A stretch of 37,532 nt of DNA, taken from positions 1 through 37,532 of the forward strand of contig JAGQOS010000002.1 in NCBI GenBank assembly GCA_020427265.1, written 5' to 3'. Shown one piece after another: positions 36,266 through 37,532 of the stretch. Source of the stretch: Planctomycetales bacterium (GTDB taxonomy: Bacteria; Planctomycetota; Planctomycetia; Pirellulales; JAGQOS01). Every line of letters starts with the position of its first letter. Within the stretch, counting starts at the first letter, position 1. The notes beneath the pieces are model-generated. The model had not been told where the DNA came from. It saw only the letters and a list, made by a program, of their open reading frames with translations, and ran no database searches. The position numbers and the translations under genes were made by a program.

Positions 36266-37128
36266 AACGCGCCTTCCACAGTGGCGGGACGGACCTGCTT
36301 TTCTTCGCCGCATTGGTGTCCCTGGGGGGACTCTATCTGCTCCTTATTCTCGCGATGCTTTTCGCGGACATCTGGTATGCGGGCACTCATATCTCGGGGC
36401 AGGAGTTCATCGATCTTCTCAAGAACGAGCACATTCGCTATTCCATCTGGCTGACCCTGATCACCTGCACCATCTCGGCGCTTCTCTCGCTGCTGGTCGC
36501 GGTGCCGGCGGGCTACATCCTGTCTCGATACCGCTTCTGGGGAAAGACGCTCATCGATGCCATTCTCGACATTCCCATCGTGCTTCCTCCGCTGGTGGTG
36601 GGACTGAGTCTCCTGATCCTGTTCAACAAAATGCCGCCCGAGTTTCTCGGCCTCGGTTCCTTGGAGGACATCATCCGCAAATTTTTCGGTCCCAACGCAG
36701 GCGTCACCTACAAGATTCCCGCCGTCATCATTGCCCAGTTTTCCGTTTCCTGTGCTTTCGCCGTTCGCACGATGAGGAATACCTTCGACCAGATCTCGCC
36801 GCGGACTGAGCAGGTGGCGCGCACTCTCGGTTGCAGTCGGGGACGCGCCTTTTTCTCCGTGGTCATCCCGGAATCATGGCGCGGCATTTCCACCGCCGGG
36901 ACCCTGGCATGGACCCGGGCGATGGGGGAGTTTGGCCCCATTCTGGTTTTCGCCAGTACTATCCGAGGACGCACCGAAGTGCTGTCGAGCACCGTGTTTC
37001 TCGAGATCAGTATCGGAAATCTGGAAGGAGCCGTGATGGTCTCCCTGCTCATGGTCACCATCGCCATCATCGTGCTGGTGGCGGTGCGGGCGTGGGACAA
37101 AGGCCAACAGCACCGATTGCTCATTTGA
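36262..37128 (+). CDS. modB: Molybdate/tungstate ABC transporter permease ModB
   Basis: 288 residues with about six membrane helices. It carries the ABC permease EAA-type cytoplasmic loop, A-R-T-L-G-C-S-R-G-R-A-F-F, followed by V-V-I-P-E-S-W-R-G-I and G-A-x-A-W/T-R-A-M-G-E-F-G-P, the sequence typical of ModB and tungstate permeases. It starts with GTG at 36262, overlapping the ModA stop by 4 bases. It would form the membrane channel fed by the double ModA. The gene is followed 9 bases later by modC. Molybdate versus tungstate preference cannot be read from this protein. Confidence 0.9.
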   Translation: MKRAFHSGGTDLLFFAALVSLGGLYLLLILAMLFADIWYAGTHISGQEFIDLLKNEHIRYSIWLTLITCTISALLSLLVAVPAGYILSRYRFWGKTLIDAILDIPIVLPPLVVGLSLLILFNKMPPEFLGLGSLEDIIRKFFGPNAGVTYKIPAVIIAQFSVSCAFAVRTMRNTFDQISPRTEQVARTLGCSRGRAFFSVVIPESWRGISTAGTLAWTRAMGEFGPILVFASTIRGRTEVLSSTVFLEISIGNLEGAVMVSLLMVTIAIIVLVAVRAWDKGQQHRLLI

Positions 37129-37137
37129 AACCGTATC

Positions 37138-37532
37138 ATGATCGAAGTCGAAAACCTCAGCATCAAAGCCGGTGACTTTCGGCTCGAAGGCATCTCGTTC
37201 GAGATTCCGGCCGGGGGTTATGGCGTGCTGATGGGACGCACCGGTTGCGGCAAGACCACCATTCTCGAGGCGATCTGTGGATTGAAAGAAGTCACCGGAG
37301 GCACCATCCGGCTCGATGGCATCGACATGACCCGCATGCCGCCGAGTCGGCGGGGCATCGGATTCGTTCCCCAGGATGGCACCCTGTTCTCGACCATGAC
37401 CGTGCGCCAGCACCTGGCCTTTGGGCCCAAGGTGCATCGATGGAAAAAAGAAAAGATCACTGAACGGGTGCAGGAATTGGCTCGCGAACTGGGCATCGAG
37501 TCTCTCCTCGGGCGCAAACCCTACGGACTCAG
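37138..37532 (+). CDS. modC: Molybdate/tungstate ABC transporter ATP-binding protein ModC (3' part beyond window)
   Basis: The first 131 residues are visible, in frame from the ATG at 37138 to the edge, without a stop. Walker A is G-R-T-G-C-G-K-T-T, the Q-loop is F-V-P-Q-D-G-T-L-F, and the spacing between them is normal. The signature, Walker B and any C-terminal Mop domain lie outside the window, so whether the protein ends in a TOBE oxyanion sensor cannot be judged. It energises import with ModA and ModB. It follows modB by 9 bases with no separate promoter seen. Confidence 0.9.
   Translation, partial: MIEVENLSIKAGDFRLEGISFEIPAGGYGVLMGRTGCGKTTILEAICGLKEVTGGTIRLDGIDMTRMPPSRRGIGFVPQDGTLFSTMTVRQHLAFGPKVHRWKKEKITERVQELARELGIESLLGRKPYGL

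Overview
The window looks like a planctomycete (Pirellulales-type) chromosome or metagenome contig. The evidence is a paired DUF1501 and PSCyt1/DUF1549/DUF1553 operon, clustered sulfatases, several DUF1080 proteins and high GC. I see no rRNA, tRNA, CRISPR array or intact mobile element.

Layout. (1) 1-7819, all minus strand: a sulfated-glycan catabolic locus with three formylglycine-type sulfatases (one cut by the left edge), three secreted DUF1080 proteins and one alpha/beta hydrolase. A sigma70-like promoter overlapped by an inverted repeat lies just upstream (7844-7896). (2) 8331-23351: a polysaccharide assembly region. A minus-strand operon of ten genes runs from a Wzc/GumC-like chain-length protein through a sugar-phosphate transferase, a three-gene WlbA/WlbB/WlbC-like (WbpB/WbpD/WbpE-like) set for an acetamido sugar, a Wzy-like polymerase or ligase, a Wzx flippase and three GT4 glycosyltransferases. 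It is followed by a polysaccharide deacetylase and a convergent FemAB-like acyltransferase. Several junctions are 4-bp stop/start overlaps. The Wzc P-loop lacks its invariant lysine. (3) 23260-24368: about 1.1 kb with no convincing gene. (4) 24369-28567: a small monohaem secreted protein and a DinB-family protein on the minus strand, then on the plus strand a SAM hydrolase (DUF62), a BioA-type aminotransferase and a class I glutamine amidotransferase. (5) 28603-33425, minus: a DUF1501 protein and a large PSCyt1/DUF1549/DUF1553 protein carrying two tandem discoidin-like repeats. (6) 33661-37532, plus: a MoaD/ThiS-like carrier, a divergent ThiF/MoeB-like enzyme, a lipoprotein made of two fused ModA domains, ModB, and a ModC cut by the right edge. 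This is a molybdate or tungstate uptake cluster with sulfur-carrier genes.

How the parts fit. Region 1 would desulfate and cleave extracellular glycans. Region 2 would build and export an acidic or amino-sugar-rich polysaccharide. Region 6 links oxyanion import to a ubiquitin-like carrier system, an arrangement that suggests tungsto- or molybdoenzyme maturation. The most notable points are the ThiF-like protein that has lost conserved catalytic positions, the double ModA, the lysine-less Wzc, and operator-like palindromes at the sulfatase and bioA promoters. Region 6 may be horizontally acquired or an assembly join; I cannot decide this from the sequence alone.
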